This document shows, piece after piece, positions 11,001 to 17,909 of a DNA stretch of 64,000 nucleotides. A program made the position numbers and the translations under genes. This DNA is from Luteimicrobium sp049844995 (GTDB lineage: Bacteria > Actinomycetota > Actinomycetes > Actinomycetales > Cellulomonadaceae): contig NZ_JBNCMC010000001.1 in NCBI RefSeq assembly GCF_049844995.1, positions 124,001 to 188,000 of the forward strand. Direction: 5' to 3'. Every line of letters begins with the position of its first letter. Within the stretch, counting starts at the first letter, position 1. Under the pieces are notes generated by a model. That model did no database searches and was not told the DNA's origin. It saw only the letters and a list, made by a program, of their open reading frames with translations.

Positions 11001-11073
11001 CGTCTACGACTGGCGCACGCAGGCCAGCGCGCTGAGCGCGCTGCTTGCGGCCATCCCGGCAAAGGAGGCCTGA
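5095..11073 (+). CDS. Secreted GH92 alpha-mannosidase fused to GH76 alpha-1,6-mannanase
   Basis: The predicted protein has 1992 residues. The ATG at 5095 is chosen because GAGG sits six bases upstream and a signal peptide follows (basic PRWLRLAL, hydrophobic core, cleavage near residue 46). Domains in order: a beta-rich region; an F5/8-type-C-like module (about 258-392); a GH92 catalytic module (about 565-1330) with GNNIPATAVPHGFNFW, NQVSHHIPYLYD and DEDNGEMSGWQVFSSLGFYP; a second discoidin-like module (about 1342-1478) that repeats the WKLQGSSDG..W.TLDTR pattern of the first; a charged helical linker (about 1480-1645); and a GH76 module (about 1652-1992) with the catalytic Asp pair in AIDDSEWWGLAW. 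GH92 enzymes trim alpha-linked mannose and GH76 cuts alpha-1,6-mannan backbones, so fungal or yeast mannan is the likely target. No sortase signal is seen. Confidence 0.9.
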   Translation: MPSRATPPPPLVPPSGRPVSRPRWLRLALPPVLALTVGATGVGAANAATVHTSPDAPATQSSGGSFFTSFEPDDPQPTWDSQTEQGPDGPRSSGVVGTTVLERSPSTPVGDNLLGHATDALAWEGPFQNGVGNVPGTLEPTSDTGDTAMHWAMQSAGETWVQVPMPNLVRGVPLRAQVTLSGSGTVFLNVYDGGRDVGGEEVTLTAKPQTLSVDIARPTSGGGTPQFQIRTHSSGALDVVASDASVQELKPGTVDFPGDITSTVAKVSASGENPPDEVAANLADGKVSTKWLTGSRTPTVTYELKEPAAVATYALASAADAPERDPRSWKLQGSSDGSSWTTLDTRTNQAFADRLETREYTVEKPQAFRYYRLSVTENSGSDGTQLAEWLLSTTPAKKTPMATTLGSGPANAYDAKTQAGWTGMHALHLAGSQTAEGRGFAYNKVLDVDVPVGTDTQLSYELFPEASEKDQSYASTHVAVDLAFTDGTYLSQLGATDGNGFALDPQGQGDSKVLYVNQWNAVRSQIGKVAAGKTIDRILVGYDNAAGPADFSDWVDDVRVGDAPPANTSAHPSDHVLTTRGTNSSGDFSRGNNIPATAVPHGFNFWTPSTDSGSATWEYKYQQGNDSQNRPTIQSFNLSHEPSPWIGDRQTFQVMPSAQTGTPDASRSVRAETFSHDNEVARPYYYGVTFDDGMKTEIAPTDHAAMFRFTFTGDESNVLLDNVNDDGGLTLDPKTGTLSGYTDVAAGSQSNGYKRMYVYATFDRPATAGGKLATKGREDVSGYLTFDTSSTKTVEMRIATSLIGVAQAKRNLRLEIADGDTFEQVRDRAQDLWDAKLGVIDVEGATEDQLTTLYSNLYRLNLYPNSGYENTGTAAAPVWKHADQSGTSLDPAPDGTTATKTGAKVVDGKVYVDNGFWDTYRTTWPAYSLLYPDDAAEMVDGMTQEYADGGWVSRWSAPGYANSMTGTSSDVAFADAFVKGVDINVQRAYDAALKNASVAPPNENVGRKGQEQATFLGYTPSSTNESASWSLEDYLNDYGIAMMSKKLMESTTTSDAHHQEYADNYEYYLNRSQDYVRLFDPQTGFFRAKDASGDWAQAASDFDPRAWGSPYTETDAWNFAFHAVQDPQGLANLYGGRDKLADKLDTFFATPETAQYPGAYGGVIHEMREAKAVRMGQWGLSNQVSHHIPYLYDAVGQPSKTQAIVREALARGFVGSEIGQGYPGDEDNGEMSGWQVFSSLGFYPLQVGSPTYAIGSPLFTKATIHLPSGKDLVLDAPKNSAKNVYVQGVTVNGKAQSSTYFTQDQLTAGGTIVFDMGPTPSSWGTGAKDGLPSITQGDEVPDPLADVTGAKKGTATTDDAVAKAATLFDDTSATSTTFTSAKPTVSYALSGRTARVTMYTLTSAADKGGDPKAWKLQGSSDGTKWVTLDTRKGQKFAERQQTRAFSVADPGIYGHYRLVVTSSQDKATSLSEVELLAHQPLVSEIAGVVDAARHDRTIPARTARELGTFVDAAQKAEDAGDADGVRAQVRALKAAMDTTPQSRLSDRVREDLELVVSQWIGKGEGLDLVRAQIGDLTRSGDITKGVSKTLLGLVDKAQDATDGNHAAPLADALAELRSTVADAKEAKVDRLAKAALLPLVDQLIASPASTVRATSAAAVLMSDYDPGKAWWPSSWWNSAVATQTVVEYMQRTGDTSYLPQVDRTFEQDKGKFPAGQLSGDELLGNFTSRAIDDSEWWGLAWVQAYDLTGDQKYLDMATKIGEYVDGYWDTSTCGGGVWWDAERTYKNAVTNGLWVRLTAELHNRIKGDTTWLARSQAGWDWITSSGLINADGLVNDGLTADCKNNGGTVWTYNQGVFLGGGVELYKATGDASVLKTVRKLADAGTTDPELVTDGLLTEECDPAGTCDDNAKQFKGVFLRYLGDLNDTLKDHPYQAFVDRQAGSIWTHDRNGDDRLGLRWAGGSGSEKANVYDWRTQASALSALLAAIPAKEA

Positions 11074-11094
11074 CCTCCGTCTCCCGCCCACGAG

Positions 11095-11145
11095 CGCGGT
11101 GCGCGTCCCGGTCCACGACCGCGACGCGCACCGCGTCTCTCGTTT
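11095..11145. terminator. Intrinsic terminator between convergent genes
   Basis: CGCGGTGCGCGTC (11095-11107) and GACGCGCACCGCG (11123-11135) form a perfect 13-bp stem with a 15-base loop, followed by TCTCTCGTTT on the plus strand. It lies between the mannosidase gene and the convergent thuA-like gene. Confidence 0.75.
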
Positions 11146-11894
11146 CAGGCAGAGAGCGCCGGTGAGCCCAGCAGCCAGAGCGCCTCACGCTGCAGCAGGC
11201 GCCGCCGGACGGGCTCACGGTGGGCGCGCACGTCATGACCGAGCGCGTCGTACACCGTGAGCCCGCCGTGCGCGTCGTGCGTCCACACCACCGGGTGGTC
11301 GACGCCGTCGTGCCGCTGGGTCACGAGGACGCGCGACGCGGGCGCGACGTCGAGGTAGGAGTAGCGCTCGTCGTCGGCGGTGAAGCGCGCGTCCGGGCCG
11401 GCGAGCCCGCGCGTGACCGGGTGCGCGGGGTCGCGGACGTCGAACAGCCCGCGCCCGCGCTCGGGGTGCATCGAGCGGCCGGGCACCCAGCTCCCGCCGA
11501 GCGCCCCGTGCCAGGCCTCCGCCCACGCAGGGCGGTCCTGGAAGGCGTTGGCCGCCTGGTGGAGCGCGAGCAGCCTCCCGCCCGACGACGCCCATGCGCC
11601 CAGGGCGGCGAACGCACCGTCCCAGGCGGCGTCGTCGCCGTCGACCTCCGCGTCGGGCGCGGGGCGCGTCGAGCACGCGTTCACGACGACGAGGTCGAAC
11701 CCGCCGAGGCCGTCGAACGCCACGGGGAACGTCCCCCGCACCTCCGCGTCGACGCCCACCTCGCCGAGCGCCGTCGCGACCTCGTGGGACGTGGCGGCCG
11801 TGTCGTGCCAGGGGTCCTCGTAGCGGCCGCGACCGGCGAGGACGAGCGCCCGGCGTCGGCCGGACGCCGCCCCCGTCGCGGTGTGCGTCGTCAG
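11145..11894 (-). CDS. ThuA-like domain protein, probable CTG start coupled to gcvH
   Basis: The 249-residue protein has the ThuA fold pattern: a first strand ALVLAGRG, DLVVVNAC, then GRLLALHQAANAF with W.....GG.....HP, HPVTRGL, DERYSY and a late GLTVYDALGHD. ThuA-like proteins are linked to trehalose or other sugar metabolism, but the reaction of this one is unknown. The frame has no ATG, GTG or TTG upstream of the conserved first strand. The only near-cognate codon is CTG at 11894, which overlaps the gcvH stop (CTGA). Downstream GTGs would delete the first strand. It is the last gene of the glycine-cleavage operon and may be translationally coupled to gcvH. Confidence 0.7.
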   Translation of the reverse strand: MTTHTATGAASGRRRALVLAGRGRYEDPWHDTAATSHEVATALGEVGVDAEVRGTFPVAFDGLGGFDLVVVNACSTRPAPDAEVDGDDAAWDGAFAALGAWASSGGRLLALHQAANAFQDRPAWAEAWHGALGGSWVPGRSMHPERGRGLFDVRDPAHPVTRGLAGPDARFTADDERYSYLDVAPASRVLVTQRHDGVDHPVVWTHDAHGGLTVYDALGHDVRAHREPVRRRLLQREALWLLGSPALSA

Positions 11895-12268
11895 GACCCG
11901 ACCTGCGCCCGGTACTCGTCGGCCGTGAGCACGGGGCCGACCTCGGTCACGTCGACCTTGAACAGCCAGCCCTCGCCGAACGGGTCGGAGTTGACGAGCG
12001 ACGGGTCCTCGACGGCGGCGTCGTTCACCGCGGCGACCGTGCCCGTCACGGGCGAGAACAGCTCCGAGACCGACTTGGTCGACTCGATCTCGCCGATCAC
12101 GGCGCCGGCCGTGACGTCGTCGCCGACGGCGGGCAGCTCGAGGTAGACGATGTCGCCCAGCGCCTCGGCCGCCGTGGACGTGATCCCGACGACGGCCGGG
12201 TCGGAGCCGTCGAGCCACTCGTGCTCGACGGTGTACTGCAGCTGGGCGGGGAAAGTCTCGTCGGCCAT
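11891..12268 (-). CDS. gcvH: Glycine cleavage system H protein
   Basis: This 125-residue lipoyl carrier shuttles the aminomethyl group between GcvP, GcvT and the dihydrolipoyl dehydrogenase. The lipoylation lysine is Lys65 in EIESTKSVSELFSPV, and EHEWLDG near the N-terminus and NSDPFGEGWLFKV near the C-terminus are family signatures. GGAAGGA five bases before the ATG is a good ribosome binding site. It is 55 bases downstream of gcvT on the same strand and lies under the control of the upstream glycine riboswitch if the three genes are co-transcribed. Confidence 0.95.
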   Translation of the reverse strand: MADETFPAQLQYTVEHEWLDGSDPAVVGITSTAAEALGDIVYLELPAVGDDVTAGAVIGEIESTKSVSELFSPVTGTVAAVNDAAVEDPSLVNSDPFGEGWLFKVDVTEVGPVLTADEYRAQVGS

Positions 12269-12323
12269 GGTGGTCCTTCCGGTGGTCGGCTCAGGTGTCC
12301 GGGGGCGGAGAAAAGGGGGTGGG

Positions 12324-13505
12324 TCAGGCCTTGTCAGGACGACGGTAGAACGGCAGGTCGACGACCTCCACCGGCTCCTCGCGCCCGCGGACGTCGACGG
12401 CGAGCGCCGAGCCGACCGCGGACAGCTCGGGCGTCACGTACGCCATGGCGATCGCGTGGCCCAGCGTGGGCGAGGGCGCGCCGCTCGTCACCTTTCCCAC
12501 GACGATCTGCGGCGTGTGCCCGCGCACGACGACGTGGTCGCCCTCGCGCGGCGCGCGACGGCCCGCGGCGCTCAGCCCGACCAGGACGCGCGCCGGCTCG
12601 CAGCCGCGCCGCGACGCCAGGGCCGCACGCCCCACGAACTCGAGGACGGCGCCGTCGTCGGTGGTCTTGTCGAGCCGGACCACGCGGCCGAGGCCGGCGT
12701 CGTAGGGGGTCGTGGTGAGGTCGAGCTCGTGCCCGTAGAGCGGCATCCCGGCCTCGAGGCGGAGCGAGTCGCGGGCGGAGAGCCCCGCGGGGACGAGCCC
12801 GTCCTCGGCGCCGGTCCCGAGCAGCGAGCGCCACAGCGCGACCGCGTGGTCGGCTGGCACGAACAGCTCGAAGCCGTCCTCGCCGGTGTAGCCCGTGCGG
12901 GCGACGAGCGCCTCGACGCCCGCGACGGTCGCGGGGACGCTCGCGTAGTACTTGAGCGCCCGGACGGCGTCGGCGTCGCCCGCCGCGAGACCCGTGACGA
13001 TCTGCTCCGCGAGCGGCCCCTGCACCGCGATCAGCGCGGTCGCCTCCGACTCGTCCGTGACCTCCACGTCGAACGGCGCGGCGCGGCTCACGAGCTCGCG
13101 CGCGACGGTCGGCGCGTTCGAGGCGTTGGCCACGACCAGGAAGTCGTCGTCGGCGAGCCGGTACACGACGAGGTCGTCGATGACCTCGCCGAACTCGTTC
13201 GCGATCATCGAGTAGCGAGCCCGGCCCGGCTTCACCTGGGACAGCCAGCCGACGAGGGCGACGTCGAGCGCCCGGCCCGCCTCCGGCCCGCGGAGCCGGA
13301 TCTCGCCCATGTGGGACAGGTCGAACAGTCCCGCGGCCGACCGCACCGCGCGGTGCTCCGCGAGGTCGCTCGCGTAGCGGAGCGGCATCAGCCAGCCGCC
13401 GAACTCGGTGAGCGTCGCGCCCAGCGCGACGTGCTCGTCGTGGAGCGGCGTGTGCCGCGGCTCGGCCGCGCTCTCGGTCTCAGGGGTCTCTACGGAGGTC
13501 GTCAT
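12324..13505 (-). CDS. gcvT: Aminomethyltransferase (glycine cleavage T protein)
   Basis: The 393-residue folate-dependent enzyme takes the aminomethyl group from GcvH-lipoate, releases ammonia and makes 5,10-methylene-tetrahydrofolate. Family motifs are present: LFDLSHMGEIRLRGPEA near the N-terminus, NASN, and RTGYTGEDGFELFVP in the middle. GGGAGA before the ATG at 13505 is a plausible ribosome binding site. A 103-base gap with a strong hairpin separates it from gcvP upstream. It is followed by gcvH. Confidence 0.95.
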   Translation of the reverse strand: MTTSVETPETESAAEPRHTPLHDEHVALGATLTEFGGWLMPLRYASDLAEHRAVRSAAGLFDLSHMGEIRLRGPEAGRALDVALVGWLSQVKPGRARYSMIANEFGEVIDDLVVYRLADDDFLVVANASNAPTVARELVSRAAPFDVEVTDESEATALIAVQGPLAEQIVTGLAAGDADAVRALKYYASVPATVAGVEALVARTGYTGEDGFELFVPADHAVALWRSLLGTGAEDGLVPAGLSARDSLRLEAGMPLYGHELDLTTTPYDAGLGRVVRLDKTTDDGAVLEFVGRAALASRRGCEPARVLVGLSAAGRRAPREGDHVVVRGHTPQIVVGKVTSGAPSPTLGHAIAMAYVTPELSAVGSALAVDVRGREEPVEVVDLPFYRRPDKA

Positions 13506-13545
13506 CGCTCTCCCTCTCTCGTCGTGTCGAGGCTAGTCGTTACCC

Positions 13546-13578
13546 CGCGAAGTGGGCCTCGCGGACGCCCACTTCGCG
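13546..13578. repeat. 12-bp perfect inverted repeat between gcvP and gcvT
   Basis: CGCGAAGTGGGC (13546-13557) and GCCCACTTCGCG (13567-13578) can form a perfect hairpin with a 9-base loop in the gcvP-gcvT transcript. There is no clear U tract after it on the minus strand, so it may be an mRNA-stabilising or partial termination element rather than a full terminator. Confidence 0.6.
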
Positions 13579-13608
13579 AAGGATGCGTCCGGGAGGGGTA
13601 CGTCGCGG

Positions 13609-16581
13609 TCAGTCGGCGAAGGACTCGACGGGCGGGCAGGCGCACACCAGGTTGCGGTCCCCGTAGGCGCCGTCGATCCGGCGCACCGGCGGCCAGTACT
13701 TGGTCGCGGCCCGCGCGGACGCCCTGCCGTCGTGCCCGACGACGGCCGCCGCCTCCTCGCGCGAGTACGGCTTGTCCCACTCGCCCGACAGCAGCGCGCC
13801 GGCCGTGTGGGGGGCGCCTCGCAGCGGTGAGTCCGCGACGGCCCACCGGCCCTGCTCGACGGCGTCGATCTCACCGCGGACGGCGACCATCGCGTCGACG
13901 AACCGGTCGAGCTCCGCGAGGTCCTCGGACTCCGTCGGCTCGACCATGAGCGTCCCCGGCACGGGGAACGCGAGCGTCGGCGCATGGAACCCGTAGTCCA
14001 TGAGCCGCTTGGCGACGTCCTCGGCCGTGACGCCGGTCCGCTTGGTGATGTCGCGCAGGTCGAGGATGCACTCGTGGGCCACGAGCCCGTCCGGTCCCGC
14101 GTACAGGACGGGGAAGTGCTCGCGCAGCCGGGCGGCGAGGTAGTTCGCGCCCAGCACGGCGCCCTCGGTCGCGGCGGTGAGCCCGTCCGGGCCCATGAGC
14201 GCGACGTACGCGTAGGAGATCGGCAGGATGCCCGCGGACCCGTACGGCGCCGCGGACACCGGGACGCCGCCCGCGGCGTCGGCGTCGAGCGGGTCGCCCG
14301 GGAGGAACGGGACGAGGTGCTCGGCGACCGCGACCGGGCCGACGCCGGGCCCGCCGCCGCCGTGCGGGATGCAGAACGTCTTGTGCAGGTTCAGGTGCGA
14401 GACGTCGCCGCCGAACCGGCCCGGCCGCGCCAGCCCGACCAGGGCGTTGAGGTTCGCGCCGTCGATGTACACCTGGCCACCCGCGCCATGTACGAGGGCG
14501 CAGACGTCGCGGACGTGCGCCTCGTAGACCCCGTGCGTCGACGGGTAGGTGATCATGATCCCGGCCACCTGCGGGCCGTGCTGGTCGAGCTTGGCGCGCA
14601 GGTCGTCGAGCTCGATCGAGCCGTCCTCGGCCGTCGCCACGACCACGACCCGGAGGCCCGCGAGCGCCGCCGACGCCGCGTTCGTGCCGTGCGCGGACGC
14701 GGGGATGAGGATGACGTCGCGGCCCTCGTCGCCGCGCGACCGGTGGTAGCCGCGGATCGCGAGCAGGCCCGCGAACTCGCCCTGCGAGCCGGCGTTCGGC
14801 TGGACCGACACCGCGGCGTACCCGGTGATCTCGGCCAGCCAGCCCTCGAGCGTCTCGACGAGCTCGCGGTAGCCGGCGGCCTGGTCGGCCGGGACGAACG
14901 GGTGCACGTCTGCGAACTCCGGCCAGGAGATCGGCTCCATCTCGACCGTCGCGTTGAGCTTCATGGTGCAGGAGCCCAGCGGGATCATCGTCCGGTCGAG
15001 CGCCAGGTCCTTGTCGGAGAGCGCCCGCAGGTACCGGAGCATCGACGTCTCCGAGCGGTGCGCGGAGAACACCGGGTGCGTGAGGTACTCGGTGGTCCGG
15101 AGCGCCCACGCCGGCAGCGCGGCATCCGCGGCGACGTCCGCCGGCACCGAGCCGGTCAGCGCCCGCAGGAGGGTCGCGACGGTCTCGGTCGTCGTCGTCT
15201 CGTCGCACGACGCCTGCACGTGGTCGGCGTCCGGCGCGTAGAGGTTGATCCCCGCGTCGCAGGCGGCGTCGACGACGCCCTCGGCCCGGCCCGGCACCGC
15301 GATGCGGACCGTGTCGAAGAAGATGTCGTGCACGACCGTCAGCCCGGCGGACCGCGCGCCCGCCGCCAACGCAGCGGCGTGCCCGTGGACGCGCTCCGCG
15401 ATCGCGCGGAGCCCGCGGGGACCGTGGTAGACCGCGTACATCGACGCGACGATCGCGAGCAGTGCCTGCGCGGTGCAGATGTTCGACGTCGCCCGCTCGC
15501 GCCGGATGTGCTGCTCGCGGGTCTGGAGCGCGAGGCGGTACGCGGGGGTGCCGTCGGCGTCGACGGAGACCCCGACGAGGCGGCCAGGGAGCGACCGCTC
15601 GAGGCCGGACCGGACCGCCATGAAGGCCGCGTGCGGCCCCCCGTAGAACAGCGGGACGCCGAAACGCTGCGCCGAGCCGACGGACACGTCGGCGCCGAGC
15701 TCCCCCGGCGACACGAGCATCGTGAGGGCGAGGAGGTCGGCCGCGATCGTGACGAGCGCGCCGCGCTCCTTGGCCGCCGCCACCAGGGGCCGCAGGTCCC
15801 GCACGACGCCGGACGTCCCGCTCTGCTGCAGGACGACGCCCACCAGGTCGCCCTCGACCTCGGGCAGCCCGTCGGCCAGGTCGGCGACGACGACGTGCAG
15901 CCCCGCGGCGTCGGACCGCCCGCGCGTGACCGCGAGGGTCTGCGGGAACAGCTCGGCGTCGAGCACGACGGTGCCGCCGGCGGCGCCGCGAGCGCCCTTC
16001 GACCCTGTCTTGTGCGCACGGAACATGAGCGCGACGGCCTCCGCGACGGCGGTCGCCTCGTCGAGCAGGCTCGCGTTGGCGATCGCGAGCCCGGTGAGGT
16101 CCTCGACGACGGTCTGGAAGTTGAGCAGCGCCTCGAGGCGGCCCTGGGAGATCTCGGCCTGGTACGGCGTGTACGACGTGTACCAGCCGGGCGACTCGAG
16201 CACGTTCCGGCGGATCACCGGCGGCGTGACGGTCCCGTAGTAGCCGAGCCCGATCATCTGCGTCTTGACGACGTTCTTCGCGGCGATCCGGCGGAGGTCG
16301 GCCGTGACCTCGGTCTCGGTGCGCGCGGCCGGCAGGTCGAGCGGGGCGTCCTCACGGATCGCGGCCGGGATCGCTGCGTCGACGAGCGCGTCGAGCGACG
16401 GCTGCCCGAGCACGGCGAGCATGCGGGCGACGTCACCGGGGGTGCCGTCGGCGGCCGCCTCGACGCCCGTGCGGACGCCGCGCGGGCCGATGTGCCGGGT
16501 CGCGAAGTGGTCGCGGTCGAACGCGGCCGGGATGTGCTGCTCGTTCACGGGGTGCTCCAGGCGGGCGAGGTCCGACGACAC
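13609..16581 (-). CDS. gcvP: Glycine dehydrogenase (decarboxylating), P protein
   Basis: This long single-chain P protein (about 990 residues) decarboxylates glycine using PLP and passes the aminomethyl group to GcvH. The N-terminal half has TRHIGPR and the C-terminal half has the PLP lysine in LNLHKTFCIPHGGGGPGVGPV. Two GTG starts are possible. The one at 16581 has only a distant GGGGAGGG; the one at 16548 (giving NEQHIPAAFDRDHF) has GGAG six bases upstream and looks better. It is the first gene after the tandem glycine riboswitch and should be switched on by excess glycine. Confidence 0.95.
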   Translation of the reverse strand: MSSDLARLEHPVNEQHIPAAFDRDHFATRHIGPRGVRTGVEAAADGTPGDVARMLAVLGQPSLDALVDAAIPAAIREDAPLDLPAARTETEVTADLRRIAAKNVVKTQMIGLGYYGTVTPPVIRRNVLESPGWYTSYTPYQAEISQGRLEALLNFQTVVEDLTGLAIANASLLDEATAVAEAVALMFRAHKTGSKGARGAAGGTVVLDAELFPQTLAVTRGRSDAAGLHVVVADLADGLPEVEGDLVGVVLQQSGTSGVVRDLRPLVAAAKERGALVTIAADLLALTMLVSPGELGADVSVGSAQRFGVPLFYGGPHAAFMAVRSGLERSLPGRLVGVSVDADGTPAYRLALQTREQHIRRERATSNICTAQALLAIVASMYAVYHGPRGLRAIAERVHGHAAALAAGARSAGLTVVHDIFFDTVRIAVPGRAEGVVDAACDAGINLYAPDADHVQASCDETTTTETVATLLRALTGSVPADVAADAALPAWALRTTEYLTHPVFSAHRSETSMLRYLRALSDKDLALDRTMIPLGSCTMKLNATVEMEPISWPEFADVHPFVPADQAAGYRELVETLEGWLAEITGYAAVSVQPNAGSQGEFAGLLAIRGYHRSRGDEGRDVILIPASAHGTNAASAALAGLRVVVVATAEDGSIELDDLRAKLDQHGPQVAGIMITYPSTHGVYEAHVRDVCALVHGAGGQVYIDGANLNALVGLARPGRFGGDVSHLNLHKTFCIPHGGGGPGVGPVAVAEHLVPFLPGDPLDADAAGGVPVSAAPYGSAGILPISYAYVALMGPDGLTAATEGAVLGANYLAARLREHFPVLYAGPDGLVAHECILDLRDITKRTGVTAEDVAKRLMDYGFHAPTLAFPVPGTLMVEPTESEDLAELDRFVDAMVAVRGEIDAVEQGRWAVADSPLRGAPHTAGALLSGEWDKPYSREEAAAVVGHDGRASARAATKYWPPVRRIDGAYGDRNLVCACPPVESFAD

Positions 16582-16617
16582 CGGACCGGTGGGCTGGGCC
16601 CTCCCCGCTCTGTCACC

Positions 16618-16632
16618 GGACGCGCAGCGTCC
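16618..16632 (-). other. Short hairpin after the second glycine aptamer
   Basis: On the minus strand GGACGC TGC GCGTCC forms a 6-bp stem just 3' of aptamer 2, before the GGGGAGGG ahead of gcvP. It may belong to the expression platform. Confidence 0.35.
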
Positions 16633-16846
16633 ACCTGAGAGTTTTGCCGGTCCGCCGTTCGCGGGAGGTTCCCGCCCGGGGCGCGCCGACTTGCACCGTC
16701 GGTGGGTGCGCGCGAGCGCGCACCGCTTTCCAGAGTTGCCTCGCCGTGCCGGTACGGGGGCCTGAGAGATTCCGGGGAGGACTTGCTCCTTCGGCGTCCG
16801 ACGCCTTCCGCCGGGGCGGACGACGCGCGGACTCTCCCGACACGGT
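16631..16846 (-). promoter_or_regulatory. Tandem glycine riboswitch upstream of gcvP
   Basis: Read on the minus strand, the leader has two aptamer-like units. The first runs from TCGGGAGAGTCC (about 16842) through GCCGAAGGAGCAAGTCC and ATCTCTCAGG to CAACTCTGGAAAGCGG (about 16727). The second, with GACGGTGCAAGTCGGCG and AAAACTCTCAGG, ends near 16631. These are the conserved glycine-riboswitch cores, and a gcv operon follows directly. Tandem glycine aptamers usually turn on gcv expression when glycine is high. Confidence 0.92.
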
Positions 16847-16875
16847 TCGAGTAGCGTGAAGCTGAAGTTGTGGCT

Positions 16876-17778
16876 TCATCGTACCCGCGGAACGGCGGGC
16901 TCCCGGGCGTCGAGGTGGTCGCGGACGGCGCGGGCGACGGCACGCGGGTTCTCGTCGAGGAGGAAGTGCCCGCCGGGCACCGTCCGCACCTGCAGGACGC
17001 CGGCGCGCGACCGCGGCGGCGTCAGGAGCGCCGGGGGGATGTACGCGTCCCGGTCCCCGCCCAGGAGCAGCGTCGGCACGACGTACGGTCGGCGCGCGTC
17101 TCGGCGCAGGACGAGCCGCGCGATGTCGTGCAGCACGAACGCGCTGTGCAACCGCCGCCCGGCGTACGCGACCTCGGGCCGCGCCGCGACGGCGGCGTAG
17201 GCGTCCACGAGCTCGTCGGTCCAGACGGCCGGGTCCCGCGCGTCCCGGGACAGGAACCACCGCAGCACGGCGCGACGGCGCTGGGCCGCCTCCCCGAGGC
17301 CCGGCACCTCGAACAGCGCGGTCACCCACATGCGCCAGACGCGCGGCAGCAGCTTCCGCTGCAGCGGCCACGGGTGGAGCTCGGAGACCGCCACGAGCCG
17401 GCGCACCCGATCCGGCGCGTCGAGCGCGACGCGGAAGGCGAGCCACGCGCCCCAGTCGTGCCCGACGACGTCCACCGGCCCCCGCAGGTCGAGCGCGTCG
17501 AGGAGGGCGAGCGTGTCGAGGGCGCGCTCGGCCGTCGACCAGCCGTGCGTCGGGGCCCCGCTCCACCCGAAGCCGGGCAGGTCGGGCACCACGACGCGGC
17601 GGTCGTGAGCGAGGTCGCCCACCACCCCGCGCCACGCGTACCAGTGCTGCGGGAACCCGTGGAGCAGGACGACCGCAGGTGCGTCGTCGGGCCCTGCCTC
17701 GGCGACGTGCACCGCCGCTCCCCGGACGTCGACCCAGCGGTGCCGGACGCCCGGGACGTCGGGCAGTGCTCTCTCCAT
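16876..17778 (-). CDS. Alpha/beta hydrolase, epoxide-hydrolase-like
   Basis: The 300-residue protein has the alpha/beta-hydrolase fold with LLHGFPQHWYAWRGV (oxyanion-hole HGxP), then VDVVGHDWGAWLAF, where the nucleophile is an aspartate in GHDWG, as in epoxide hydrolases and haloalkane dehalogenases. The catalytic histidine is in PGGHFLLDEN near the C-terminus. HGFPQHW and GHDWG together favour epoxide hydrolase. The ATG at 17778 gives the normal length for the family. It reads into the glycine-riboswitch leader 30 bases downstream but seems functionally unrelated. Confidence 0.85.
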   Translation of the reverse strand: MERALPDVPGVRHRWVDVRGAAVHVAEAGPDDAPAVVLLHGFPQHWYAWRGVVGDLAHDRRVVVPDLPGFGWSGAPTHGWSTAERALDTLALLDALDLRGPVDVVGHDWGAWLAFRVALDAPDRVRRLVAVSELHPWPLQRKLLPRVWRMWVTALFEVPGLGEAAQRRRAVLRWFLSRDARDPAVWTDELVDAYAAVAARPEVAYAGRRLHSAFVLHDIARLVLRRDARRPYVVPTLLLGGDRDAYIPPALLTPPRSRAGVLQVRTVPGGHFLLDENPRAVARAVRDHLDAREPAVPRVR

Positions 17779-17909
17779 GTCGGTATGACGACGCGGAGGG
17801 CGCGAACGTGTCAGGCCGAGGACGCCGGCCGCTCGCCACCGGGCGCGGACGGCGTGACAATCGAGAGGAGGGTCCATCGCGATCCCCTGCAGCGACGGAG
17901 GAGGACGAC

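Noticed and set aside
13984..16638. An 884-codon open frame on the plus strand opposite gcvP
   Set aside because: Its protein is Arg/Gly/Val/Asp-rich without any motif, and it is the mirror of a clear gcvP gene. Long antisense frames are expected at this GC content.
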